Shown: positions 49,263 to 57,455 of the stretch, in pieces
How the letters are laid out: each line of letters starts with the position of its first letter
How positions within the stretch are numbered: position 1 is the stretch's first letter
Source: Longispora albida DSM 44784
GTDB taxonomy: Bacteria > Actinomycetota > Actinomycetes > Mycobacteriales > Micromonosporaceae
DNA length: 64,000 nucleotides
Reading direction: 5' to 3'
Assembly: GCF_000379825.1 (NCBI RefSeq)
Contig: NZ_KB903814.1
Location: forward strand, 791,536 to 855,535
Made by a program: the position numbers and the translations under genes
Notes under the pieces: model-generated
Told to the model about the DNA's origin: nothing
Database searches by the model: none
Seen by the model: the letters and a program-made list of their open reading frames with translations, nothing else

Positions 49263-50108
49263 CTACCGGAAGACGACCGTCCGGCCGGCGTTGAGCAGGA
49301 TCCGGTGCTCCGAGTGCCACCGGACGGCCCTGGCCAGGGTCAGCCGCTCCAGGTCGCGGCCGATCGCCACCAGCTCGTCCGGGTGGTGGCTGTGGTCGAC
49401 CCGCGCGACCTCCTGCTCGATGATCGGGCCCTCGTCGAGGTCCGCCGTCACGTAGTGCGCGGTGGCCCCGACCAGCTTCACGCCCCGGTCGTACGCCTGG
49501 TGGTAGGGCTTGCCGCCCTTGAAGCTGGGCAGGAAAGAGTGGTGGATGTTGATGGCTCGCCCGTCGAGCTTCGCGCACAGGCCGTCGCTCAGGATCTGCA
49601 TGTACCTGGCGAGCACCACCAGATCCACCCGCAGCTCGTCCACCAGGGCCAGCAGCCGGGCCTCGGCCTCGGGCTTGGTGGCCGCGGTGACGGGCACGTG
49701 GTGGAAGTGCACGCCGTGGAAGGCCGCCAGCCCGGCCAGGTCCGGGTGGTTGCTGACCACGCCGGCGATCTCGGCCGGCAGGTCGCCGGACTGCACCCGG
49801 TAGAGCAGGTCGGCGAGGCAGTGCTGGTACTTCGACACCATGATCAGGATGCGGGGCTTCACGGCGAGGTCGTCGAACCGCCACGTCATCGCGTACTGCT
49901 CGGCGAGCGGCCCGAAGCCGTCCCGCAGCCCCTCCAGCGTGACCCCCGGCGCGTCGGCCTGCACGCGCATCAGGAACCGCCCCGTACCCGGCTCGGCGAA
50001 CTGCCTGCTGTCCACGATGTTGCCGCCGGCCTGGTGCAGGTACGCGGAGACCGCGTGCACGATGCCAGGCTGGTCGGGACAGTCGAGCCGGAGGACGAAG
50101 CTACTCAT
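49263..50108 (-). CDS. purU: Formyltetrahydrofolate deformylase
   Basis: The 281-residue protein has an N-terminal ACT domain (FVLRLDCPDQPGIVHAVSAYL) and a C-terminal formyltransferase-fold catalytic domain with the Asn and His of INIHHSFLPSFKGG and the Asp of YVTADLDEGPIIEQ. It hydrolyses 10-formyltetrahydrofolate to tetrahydrofolate and formate, balancing one-carbon pools. Length matches PurU. TAAGAT six bases before the ATG makes it a leaderless gene. Confidence 0.96.
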   Translation of the reverse strand: MSSFVLRLDCPDQPGIVHAVSAYLHQAGGNIVDSRQFAEPGTGRFLMRVQADAPGVTLEGLRDGFGPLAEQYAMTWRFDDLAVKPRILIMVSKYQHCLADLLYRVQSGDLPAEIAGVVSNHPDLAGLAAFHGVHFHHVPVTAATKPEAEARLLALVDELRVDLVVLARYMQILSDGLCAKLDGRAINIHHSFLPSFKGGKPYHQAYDRGVKLVGATAHYVTADLDEGPIIEQEVARVDHSHHPDELVAIGRDLERLTLARAVRWHSEHRILLNAGRTVVFR

Positions 50109-50114
50109 CGGCCG

Positions 50115-50120
50115 ATCTTA
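50115..50120 (-). promoter_or_regulatory. -10 element TAAGAT for leaderless purU
   Basis: On the minus strand the hexamer is six bases before the ATG at 50108. Confidence 0.55.
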
Positions 50121-50183
50121 CCCGCCCCAGTTTTGCCCGCTTTCACACCACATGCCCGTCCCTCGCCCTGGCTGGGACAAGGG

Positions 50184-51629
50184 TCAGCGCAGGACCCAGA
50201 CCGGCCCGTCCGCCGTGTCCGTGACCTGCACACCCAGCTCGTCCAGCTCGGCGCGGATCCGGTCGGCCCGAGGCCAGTCCCGCGCGGCCCTGGCCTCGGA
50301 GCGCTCGGCCACCAGCCGCTCGATCACCGCGCGCTCCTCCGCACCGGCCTCCCGGCGGAGTTCGAGATCGGCGGGTGCCAGGGTGCCGAGGCTCAGCCCG
50401 AGCAGCGACTCGCAGGCGGCGAGCACCGCGATGCGACCCGGGCCCTCGTACCTGACGGCCTCCTGGAGCACCGCGAGCAGCTGCGGCGTACCCAGGTCCA
50501 GGCTGATCGCCGCGTCCACCTCGGACAGCAGCCGCAGTGCGCCCTCGTCGCCCCCGGCCAGCGCCACGGCCTCGGCGTACGTCTCCACGGCCGGTAAGGA
50601 GGGCACCTTCGCGACGAGCCGGCGCAGCGACGCACTCGCCGCCTCCACCGCCTCGGACGCGAAGCTGACCTGGGCCCTGTAGTGCCCGCCGAGCAGGAAC
50701 ATCCGGTACGCCAGCGGGTGCAGGCCAGCGGCGGCCAGATCAGCGAGCCGGGGCGCGCCGCCGGCCGACTTGGCCATCTTCGCCCCGCCGAGCTGGACGA
50801 ACTCGTTGTGCATCCAGTACCGCACCCACGGCTGACCATCTGACAGGTACGCCTCTGACTGGGCGATCTCGTTCACGTGGTGGATCTCGCGGTGGTCGAC
50901 GCCGCCGGTGTGGATGTCGAAGTGCCTGCCGAGCAGTTCCATCGACATCACGGAGCATTCGAGGTGCCAGCCGGGCGCTCCCCAGCCCCACGGCGAGTCC
51001 CAGCGCATCGCCCGAATCTGGCCCTCGGCTTCCGTGCGCCACAGCGCGAAGTCCGACTTGCGCCTGCGGCCGGCCAGCGGCTCGACCCGGGCCCCCTCCT
51101 GCTGGCCGTCCACGTCGAGCAGCGCGAGGGCGCCGTAGCCGGGTGAGGTGGCGGTGTCGAAGTAGAGGCCGGAGGGCAGCCGGTAGGCGTGGCCCTTGGC
51201 CTCCAGCTCCGCCGCGAACTCGATCATCTGGCTGACGTAGGCGGTCGCCCTCGGGTACTCGTGGGCCGGCAGGATGTTCAGCGCGCGCACGTCGGCGAAG
51301 AACACGTCCGTGTAGTACGCGGCGATCTCCTCGACCGTCCGGCGTTCCCTGGCCGCGGCGACTTCCAGCTTGTCCTCACCGATCTCCGCGTCGGCCACGG
51401 CGTGCCCGACGTCGGTGATGTTGGTGATGTGCCGGACCGGGTACCCCTTCCAGCGCAGCGCGCGCCGGAGGGTGTCAGCGAAGACGTACGCCCGCATGTT
51501 GCCCAGGTGCGGATAGCTGTAGACCGTCACGCCACAGGTGTAGAGGCCCACCTCAGCGCTCGCCGGTACGAACTTCTCGAGCACGCGGCCCAAGGAGTTG
51601 AACAACATCAGCGGCTGGCCGGAGGTCAC
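50184..51629 (-). CDS. cysS: Cysteinyl-tRNA synthetase
   Basis: The 481-residue protein has the class I signatures: zinc ligand Cys32 in YTCGVTVY, HLGNMRAY for the HIGH motif, WHLECS plus HHVNEIAQ for further zinc ligands, and KMAKS for KMSKS. The C-terminal helical DALR-like and tail region (RAARDWPRADRIRAELDELG) is present, which separates it from the shorter mycothiol enzyme MshC. It charges tRNA-Cys. GTG 51629 with GGAG six bases upstream is preferred over longer in-frame starts that would enter the promoter of the divergent ligase gene. A second cysS elsewhere in the genome is possible but unknown. Confidence 0.9.
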   Translation of the reverse strand: MTSGQPLMLFNSLGRVLEKFVPASAEVGLYTCGVTVYSYPHLGNMRAYVFADTLRRALRWKGYPVRHITNITDVGHAVADAEIGEDKLEVAAARERRTVEEIAAYYTDVFFADVRALNILPAHEYPRATAYVSQMIEFAAELEAKGHAYRLPSGLYFDTATSPGYGALALLDVDGQQEGARVEPLAGRRRKSDFALWRTEAEGQIRAMRWDSPWGWGAPGWHLECSVMSMELLGRHFDIHTGGVDHREIHHVNEIAQSEAYLSDGQPWVRYWMHNEFVQLGGAKMAKSAGGAPRLADLAAAGLHPLAYRMFLLGGHYRAQVSFASEAVEAASASLRRLVAKVPSLPAVETYAEAVALAGGDEGALRLLSEVDAAISLDLGTPQLLAVLQEAVRYEGPGRIAVLAACESLLGLSLGTLAPADLELRREAGAEERAVIERLVAERSEARAARDWPRADRIRAELDELGVQVTDTADGPVWVLR

Positions 51630-51751
51630 GGCGGGCTCCATTCGGGATTCGCAAGGGGTACGGGAAAGAGTGCGGCGAGGCGGAACGACGCCGTAGGCAG
51701 CGGGGGTGACCCGGGAGTAACCTGGCTCACACCTTCGAGACGGGAGCTGCC

Positions 51752-53362
51752 ATGCACAGCACCATGCAGGACGTCCCACTGAGCGTCCGCCGCCTGCTGG
51801 AACACGGATCCACCGTGCACTCGGGCAGCCGTGTCCTCACCGCCATGCCGGAAGGCTACACCGAGGCGAGCTTCGCCGAGGTCGCGGCGAACGCCGCCAG
51901 GCTCGCCGGGGCGCTGCGCGGGCTGGGCGTCGGCGAGGGTGACCGCGTGGCCACGTTCATGTGGAACAACCAGCAGCATCTCGAGGCGTACTACGCGGTG
52001 CCGTGCATGGGTGCCGTCATCCACCCGCTCAACATCCGGCTGCCCGGAGAGCAGATCGCCTACACGGCCAACCACGCCGGCGACCAGGTGATCATTGTGG
52101 ACGGTTCGCTGCTCGCCCCGTTCACCGGGCTGATCCCGCATCTTCCCCAGGTCCGGCACCTGATCGTCAACGGGCCGGCCGACCCGGCGGTGGTCGCTGG
52201 CATCACCGGCCCCGAGGTCCACGACTACGCGGCCCTGATCGCCGGCCAGCCGGACTCCTACGACTGGCCCGATGTGGACGAACGCCAGGCCGCCGCGATG
52301 TGCTACACCTCCGGCACCACCGGCCATCCGAAGGGCGTCGTCTACAGCCACCGGTCGATCTACCTGCACTCGCTGGCCATCGCGCTGCCCGACGTGTTCG
52401 ACCTGTCGGCCGCCGACTGCGTGCTGGCCGTCGTGCCGCAGTTCCACGTGCTGGCGTGGGGGCTGCCGTACACGGCTTTCGTGACCGGGTGCTGGCTGGC
52501 GATGCCGGACAGGTTCCTGGCGCCGGAGCCGCTGGCCGGGTTCGTCGCGGCCGCCCGGCCGAACAAGGCCGCCGGCGTGCCGACGGTGTGGCAGGGGCTC
52601 ATCCGGTACGCGGACGCGACCGGCGCCGACCTGTCCTCGCTCACCGAGGCCGTGGTCGGCGGCTCGGCCTGCCCGCCGAGCCTGATGGCCGACTACGACC
52701 GGCACGGCATCACGCTCGTCCACGCGTGGGGCATGACGGAGATGTCGCCGCTCGGCACGCTGTCGCGCCCGCCGGCCGGCGCCAGGGACCGGGAGGCCTA
52801 CCGGCTGACCCAGGGCCGGTTCCCCGCCTCGGTCGAGCCCCGGCTGATCGGGCCGGACGGCAGCGTGCTCCCGCACGACGGCCACAGCGTCGGCGAGCTG
52901 CTGGTCCGCGGGCCGTGGATCACCGCTGGCTACTACCAGGAGGAACCGTTCGCCGACGGCTGGCTGCGCACCGGCGACGTCGGCCTGATCAGCCCGGACG
53001 GGTACCTCACCCTGACCGACCGCGCCAAGGACGTGATCAAGTCGGGCGGCGAATGGATCTCGTCCGTCGAGCTGGAGAACCTGCTGATGGGCCACCCCGC
53101 CGTCCTGGAGGCCGCCGTCGTCGGCGTACCGGACGAGCGGTGGGGCGAGCGTCCGCTCGCGACGGTCGTGCTCAAGGAGAAGGGCAGCGTTGCCTTCGCC
53201 GAGCTCCAGGACTACCTGGCCGCCAGGCTGCCCAAGTGGCAGGTGCCGGAGCGCTGGGCTTTCGTCGACGAGGTACCGAAGACCTCCGTGGGCAAGATAG
53301 ACAAGAAGGTACTCCGGGCCCGGCACGCCGCCGGCGAACTCGACGTGACCACAGTGGGCTGA
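51752..53362 (+). CDS. Long-chain fatty-acid acyl-CoA synthetase
   Basis: The 536-residue ANL-superfamily enzyme has the P-loop CYTSGTTGHPKGV, the WGMTEMSP motif, the GDVGLISPDGY region and the C-terminal Lys in TSVGKIDKK. It activates a fatty acid with ATP and CoA. FadD-like sequence (long-chain or medium-chain) fits best; the substrate is not defined. GGGAG lies five bases before the ATG. It is divergent from cysS. It could supply an acyl-CoA to nearby pathways, but the megasynthase has its own ligase domain. Confidence 0.92.
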   Translation: MHSTMQDVPLSVRRLLEHGSTVHSGSRVLTAMPEGYTEASFAEVAANAARLAGALRGLGVGEGDRVATFMWNNQQHLEAYYAVPCMGAVIHPLNIRLPGEQIAYTANHAGDQVIIVDGSLLAPFTGLIPHLPQVRHLIVNGPADPAVVAGITGPEVHDYAALIAGQPDSYDWPDVDERQAAAMCYTSGTTGHPKGVVYSHRSIYLHSLAIALPDVFDLSAADCVLAVVPQFHVLAWGLPYTAFVTGCWLAMPDRFLAPEPLAGFVAAARPNKAAGVPTVWQGLIRYADATGADLSSLTEAVVGGSACPPSLMADYDRHGITLVHAWGMTEMSPLGTLSRPPAGARDREAYRLTQGRFPASVEPRLIGPDGSVLPHDGHSVGELLVRGPWITAGYYQEEPFADGWLRTGDVGLISPDGYLTLTDRAKDVIKSGGEWISSVELENLLMGHPAVLEAAVVGVPDERWGERPLATVVLKEKGSVAFAELQDYLAARLPKWQVPERWAFVDEVPKTSVGKIDKKVLRARHAAGELDVTTVG

Positions 53363-53365
53363 CGG

Positions 53366-53395
53366 AAGCGGGGCCGGGTGATCCCGGCCCCGCTT
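53366..53395. terminator. Bidirectional terminator between convergent genes
   Basis: AAGCGGGGCCGGG (53366-53378) pairs perfectly with CCCGGCCCCGCTT (53383-53395) around TGAT, followed by T-rich bases on the plus strand. Confidence 0.88.
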
Positions 53396-53406
53396 TCGTT
53401 CACGCC

Positions 53407-53883
53407 TCAGCCCGCCGGGGCGAACGCCTTCGCTTTCGCGGCCCGCTTCCGGAAGAACCGCACGATGTAGAAGATCCAGCCGGCGGCCGCGAGCAGGCCG
53501 ACGAGCACGATCCCGGTGTGCACCAGGTACTTGGAGCCGCCATCCTTCGCGAAGACGCCGTCCTCCGCACCGGTGTCGAGGGCCGCGACCTTGCCGTCGG
53601 CCGGGATCGTGTCCGGCTCGTCGTAGAGGACGACCTTCGCCCGGGTCGCGCTGCCGTCGTCGGCCTTCCACGTGCCGTGCAGGGTGCAGGACGTGCCGCC
53701 ACGGCGGCGCTTCTTGCACTCCTCGTACGTGGCGGAGAAGATTCCGGCCTTGCCGTCGCCGTTGTGGGCCTTCCAGGACGGGATCAGGTCCTGGGAACCG
53801 AAGAAGAGGGCCAGCCCTGCGATGAGGGGGAGGCCGGCCCACATGAAGATGGCGGTACGCCAGTCGGTCTTTGACTCACTCAT
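53407..53883 (-). CDS. Two-pass membrane protein of unknown function
   Basis: The 158-residue protein has an N-terminal membrane segment (AIFMWAGLPLIAGLALFFG) and a C-terminal one (YLVHTGIVLVGLLAAAGWIFYIV), with an external loop of about 90 residues and a basic tail. Two Cys in the loop (EECKKRRRGGTSC) could form a disulfide. I do not recognise the family; it resembles membrane proteins with a small external DUF3592-like loop. TAGGCT eight bases before the ATG suggests a leaderless transcript. Confidence 0.75.
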   Translation of the reverse strand: MSESKTDWRTAIFMWAGLPLIAGLALFFGSQDLIPSWKAHNGDGKAGIFSATYEECKKRRRGGTSCTLHGTWKADDGSATRAKVVLYDEPDTIPADGKVAALDTGAEDGVFAKDGGSKYLVHTGIVLVGLLAAAGWIFYIVRFFRKRAAKAKAFAPAG

Positions 53884-53970
53884 GGCGGCGGAGCCTAATC
53901 AATGAGCGCCAGTCTGTCAGACCCGGTTCTCCGCCCCCGGCGAATGTGTCCAAACCGGTCGGCCCTTGCG

Positions 53971-53989
53971 CGCCGGGCCGCGCCCGGCG
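53971..53989. repeat. Short GC-rich hairpin upstream of the lanthipeptide locus
   Basis: CGCCGGGC (53971-53978) pairs with GCCCGGCG (53982-53989) around CGC. No T-tract follows, so I do not call a terminator. Confidence 0.45.
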
Positions 53990-54170
53990 AGAATCCCCCG
54001 GTCAGTCCACGGGGCAGGGAGCCAGCGATGTTCGAGCAGCGGGGCAAGCAGGACCGCAGCGCGCGGACCAGCGGTTAGGCCGTGCTGCCACCGATGACAG
54101 CACCCGTGGGAGAAATCCGGGGGCATCGCCCCTATCACGCCCGTTCGGGCCGATGGCAGGATCTTCGAGC

Positions 54171-57100
54171 ATGACGGATGTCTGGTGGGCTCGGGGCCTC
54201 ACGCTGGCAGAACGGATCGGCGGCCGCCCCTCTCCGGCCGGGGTGCCCGGGGAGCGGCCGAAGGCCAGGCTGGCGAGGTGGCTGGAGGGCTACCCCAGCG
54301 AGGAGCTGCTGGCCACCCGGCTCGGCGAGCTGGGCGTCGACCTGCCGGGCATGCTCGCGCTGCTCGCCGAGGACGCGGAAGACCTCGGCTCCCGGTCCGC
54401 GGTGCCCGGCTGGGCGCGGGCCGTCGACCACGTGCTCGCCAGCACCCCGGCCGAGCTGCCGGCGGAGGGCGAGCTGACCTGGGCCGACGGTTTCAAGGCC
54501 ATCTTCGCCCCGTTCGCACGGCAGGCGGCCGGCCTGCTGCCGCAGCTCCCCGATGTGGACAATGCCGCCATCCGTGCGGCTTTCACCGAGCGGCTGTCCC
54601 GCGAGCTGGTCCGGCTCGGAGCCCGATGCCTGGTGCTGGAGGTCAACGTCGCGCGGGTCTCCGGCCGGCTGACCGGCGAGACCCCGGGGCAGCGCTTCAC
54701 CGATTTCGTCCGGCAGACTGCCGCGCGTGACGGCCTGCGGGCCTTCCTGATGGAATATGTCGTACTGGCGAGGCTGCTCGCCCAGGCCTGCGGGCACGCC
54801 GCAGAGGCCATGACCGAGCTGCTCGCCAGGTTCGCCGCCGACCGGGCCCTCCTGGTGCGTACCCTGCTGGGCGGCACCGATCCCGGCGAGCTGACCACTG
54901 TGGAGGCCGGCGCGGGTGACGGGCACCGGCGCGGCCGGTCCGTCGCGGTGCTGACCTTCGCCGACGGCCGCAAGGTGGTGTACAAGCCGCGTCCCCAGGC
55001 CGTGCACGCCCACTTCAACGAGGTGCTGCGCTGGTTCAACAGCCGGATCGACGGGCTGAGCCTGCGAGCGGTGGACGTGGTGGAGCGGCACGGGTACGGC
55101 TGGGTGAGCTTCGCCGAGGCCAAGCCGTGCGGCAGCGAGGACGAGGTCCGCGAGTTCTACCGCCGCCAGGGCCTCCTGCTCTCGCTGCTCTACGCGCTCG
55201 ACTGCACCGACATCCACTACGAGAACCTGATCGCCGCAGGCCCCGACCCGGTGCTGATCGACGTGGAGACCCTGTTCCACCCGGCGCTCCCCCAGCCGTC
55301 GGAGACCGGCCCCGACCCGGCGGCGCAGGCGCTCCAGTCCTCCGTGTACCAGGTGTCGCTGCTCCCCCGGATGTTCGTCAGCTCCTCCGGCTCGCTCGAC
55401 GTGTCGGGCCTGGGCGGCGACGCGGGGGCGCAGTCGCCGTTCGAGTCGGTGGACTGGGACGCGCCCGGTACCGACGAGATGCGGCTGACCCGCCGGTCGC
55501 GGACCTTCCCCGGCTCGGCCAACCGGCCGGTGCTGGGCGGGGAGGCAGCCGTGCCGGAGCGCTACGCCGCCGAGATCCTCGACGGTTTCCGCCTCGGCTA
55601 CGACACCATCTCGGTCTACCGGGAGGACCTGGCCAGCAAGCACGGGCTGCTCCGCAGGTTCGCGGGTACTGAGGTGCGGGTCGTGCCCCGGGCCACCCGC
55701 TGGTACGCCCGGCTGCTCGACGAGTCCACCCACCCGGACGTGATGCGCGACGCGCTCGACCGGGACCGGATCCTCGACATGCTCTGGCCCAGTTCCGCCG
55801 ACGACCAGGTCCGCCGGGCGCTGGTCAGCCACGAGCTGCGCGAGATGTGGGCCGGCGACATCCCGTTCTTCACGAGCCGCCCCGCGGCCACCGAGCTGTG
55901 GGACTCGGCTGACCGGCAGGTGGCCGCGCTGCCGGAGACCGGGCTCGACCGGGTGCTGCGGAAGCTGCGCGGCATGGACCGGGTCGACCGGTACGACCAG
56001 GAATGGATCATCAAGGCGGCGCTGGTCACCCGGGGCCGCTCGCCGGAGCACTGCGTCGCTGGCCCGCGCCCGGCCGGGCAGGGTGCCGGGCTGCCGCCGG
56101 TCGCCGCGGACTCCGACCGGCTGCTGGCCGCCGCGCGGAGCATCGCCGACCAGCTGGTCGCCACGGCGTACCAGGGCGACGGCCGGGTCAACTGGCTCGG
56201 GCTCGAACCGCTCAGCGAGCAGCACTGGAACATCATGCCGCTGGGTGCGAGCCTCGGCAGCGGGTACTGCGGGCCGGCCCTCTACCTGGCCCAGCTCGCC
56301 GCGCTGACCGGCACCGAGCGCTACGCCGCCCTGGCCCGCCGGGCGATCGGCCCGCTGCCCAGGCTGCTCGACAGCCTCTCCAGGTACCCGGAGCAGATCG
56401 CCGTGGTCGGGCCGGGCGGCTTCGCCGGGTTCGGCGGGATCGCCTACACGCTGGCCCAGCTGTCCGGTCTGCTCGGCGACCCGGAGCTGCCGGCGGCCAC
56501 CGAGCAGGCCGCCGCGCTCACGTCAGCCGCCGCCGAGTCCTGTACGGACACCGGCGTGCTCGCCGGGCTGGCCGGCGGGCTGGCGGCGATGCTCGGGGTG
56601 CACGAGGCCGGCCAGGACGCGCCGTGGCGCGCGGCCGCGTGGAAGGCCGCGGAGGTGTGCGCCGCCCGGCTCGCCGGCCTGCCACCGGCGGAGGCCACCG
56701 GTTTCGCCGACGGCCGCGCCGGTACCGGCTGGGCCCTGGTGCGCTTCGCCGAGGCCGGCGGCGGCGACCGGTACCGGAGAATGGGTCTTGATCTGCTGGG
56801 CAGCCTCCCGGAGGTCACGGCAGCGCCGGAGCGGGCCGACCTGACCTGGTGTCAGGGATTGACGGGCGTCGGCCTCGCTGTGGCCGGGGTGCCGGAGCTG
56901 GCCGACGTGTCCGATCGGGCAGTATCAGCGATCACCAACGCCGACCCGCTGCCGAGCCACTGCCTGTGCCACGGCGAGCTCGGCGCGCTCGAACTCCTCA
57001 AAGTCCGAGGTCAGCGCCTGGGTTCCGCACTGGCCACAGTGGAGCGCAACGGCCCGGCCTGTGGCACACCGGGCGGGGTGGCCAGCCCAGGGCTGCTGGC

Positions 57101-57191
57101 AGGTCTCGCGGGAATTGGGCACGGGGTACTACGCATGGGGTTCGCCGACCGGGTACCTTCAGCACTGCTGCTGCACTCCCTCCAGCAGTGA
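54171..57191 (+). CDS. lanM: Class II lanthipeptide synthetase LanM
   Basis: The 1006-residue protein has the DUF4135 dehydratase domain (about residues 140-640) with VVYKPRP (Lys272), TDIHYENL (Asp347, His349, Asn352) and LIDVETLFHP (Asp364, Glu366). Spacing and numbering are those of the kinase-like active site of CylM. The C-terminal LanC-like cyclase (about 660-1000) has the zinc ligands Cys894 (TWCQG), Cys933 and His934 (CLCHGE). It dehydrates Ser/Thr of the precursor and forms (methyl)lanthionine rings. ATG 54171 has AGGA nine bases upstream; ATG 54153 is an alternative. The precursor gene starts 21 bases downstream. Confidence 0.95.
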   Translation: MTDVWWARGLTLAERIGGRPSPAGVPGERPKARLARWLEGYPSEELLATRLGELGVDLPGMLALLAEDAEDLGSRSAVPGWARAVDHVLASTPAELPAEGELTWADGFKAIFAPFARQAAGLLPQLPDVDNAAIRAAFTERLSRELVRLGARCLVLEVNVARVSGRLTGETPGQRFTDFVRQTAARDGLRAFLMEYVVLARLLAQACGHAAEAMTELLARFAADRALLVRTLLGGTDPGELTTVEAGAGDGHRRGRSVAVLTFADGRKVVYKPRPQAVHAHFNEVLRWFNSRIDGLSLRAVDVVERHGYGWVSFAEAKPCGSEDEVREFYRRQGLLLSLLYALDCTDIHYENLIAAGPDPVLIDVETLFHPALPQPSETGPDPAAQALQSSVYQVSLLPRMFVSSSGSLDVSGLGGDAGAQSPFESVDWDAPGTDEMRLTRRSRTFPGSANRPVLGGEAAVPERYAAEILDGFRLGYDTISVYREDLASKHGLLRRFAGTEVRVVPRATRWYARLLDESTHPDVMRDALDRDRILDMLWPSSADDQVRRALVSHELREMWAGDIPFFTSRPAATELWDSADRQVAALPETGLDRVLRKLRGMDRVDRYDQEWIIKAALVTRGRSPEHCVAGPRPAGQGAGLPPVAADSDRLLAAARSIADQLVATAYQGDGRVNWLGLEPLSEQHWNIMPLGASLGSGYCGPALYLAQLAALTGTERYAALARRAIGPLPRLLDSLSRYPEQIAVVGPGGFAGFGGIAYTLAQLSGLLGDPELPAATEQAAALTSAAAESCTDTGVLAGLAGGLAAMLGVHEAGQDAPWRAAAWKAAEVCAARLAGLPPAEATGFADGRAGTGWALVRFAEAGGGDRYRRMGLDLLGSLPEVTAAPERADLTWCQGLTGVGLAVAGVPELADVSDRAVSAITNADPLPSHCLCHGELGALELLKVRGQRLGSALATVERNGPACGTPGGVASPGLLAGLAGIGHGVLRMGFADRVPSALLLHSLQQ

Positions 57192-57212
57192 CCCTGGGGA
57201 AGGGACGGTCCC

Positions 57213-57446
57213 GTGCCTACTAACGACCTGATCCGACTGTGGAAGGACCCCGACAGCGCCGAGCGCCCAGGCCACCCGGCCGGGGCGATCGTGCTGCTCG
57301 ACGTGCCCAGCCCGGCCCGCCGCACGCAGGCGCTGAGCGGCAAGCCGTTCACGTCGCACTGGAGCGACGGCGAGGGCACGTCCTGCGGCCTGATGACCTG
57401 CCGGCTCGAAGCCGACACCACCGACGAGGAACTGTGGCCCTGGTAG
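57213..57446 (+). CDS. lanA: Class II lanthipeptide precursor with mersacidin-type leader
   Basis: The 77-residue peptide starts at GTG 57213 with AAGGGA seven bases upstream. The leader DLIRLWKDPDSAERPGHPAG matches the mersacidin/lichenicidin pattern (IRSWKDP...NPAG in MrsA, WKNP...HPAG in LchA). No Gly-Gly site follows; the nearest candidate is Ser42-Gly43. The putative core from Lys44, including GTSCGLMTC and ending DEELWPW, has two Cys (58, 63) and eight Ser/Thr, so at most two rings. Its acidic, Trp-rich tail is unlike known mersacidin-type cores. It lies in one operon with lanM and the LAL regulator. Confidence 0.85.
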   Translation: MPTNDLIRLWKDPDSAERPGHPAGAIVLLDVPSPARRTQALSGKPFTSHWSDGEGTSCGLMTCRLEADTTDEELWPW

Positions 57447-57455
57447 CCCAGCGGC

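Noticed and set aside
51630-51779. N-terminal extension of cysS to 51779
   Set aside because: It would cover the divergent promoter and the first codons of the acyl-CoA ligase gene, and the added residues are not part of any CysS family sequence.
54094-54174. A 26-residue frame whose TGA overlaps the lanM ATG (ATGA)
   Set aside because: It has no ribosome site, no leader-like motif, and no Cys for ring formation; the overlap may be chance. A 16-residue frame at 54028 with GGGAG upstream is likewise not supported.
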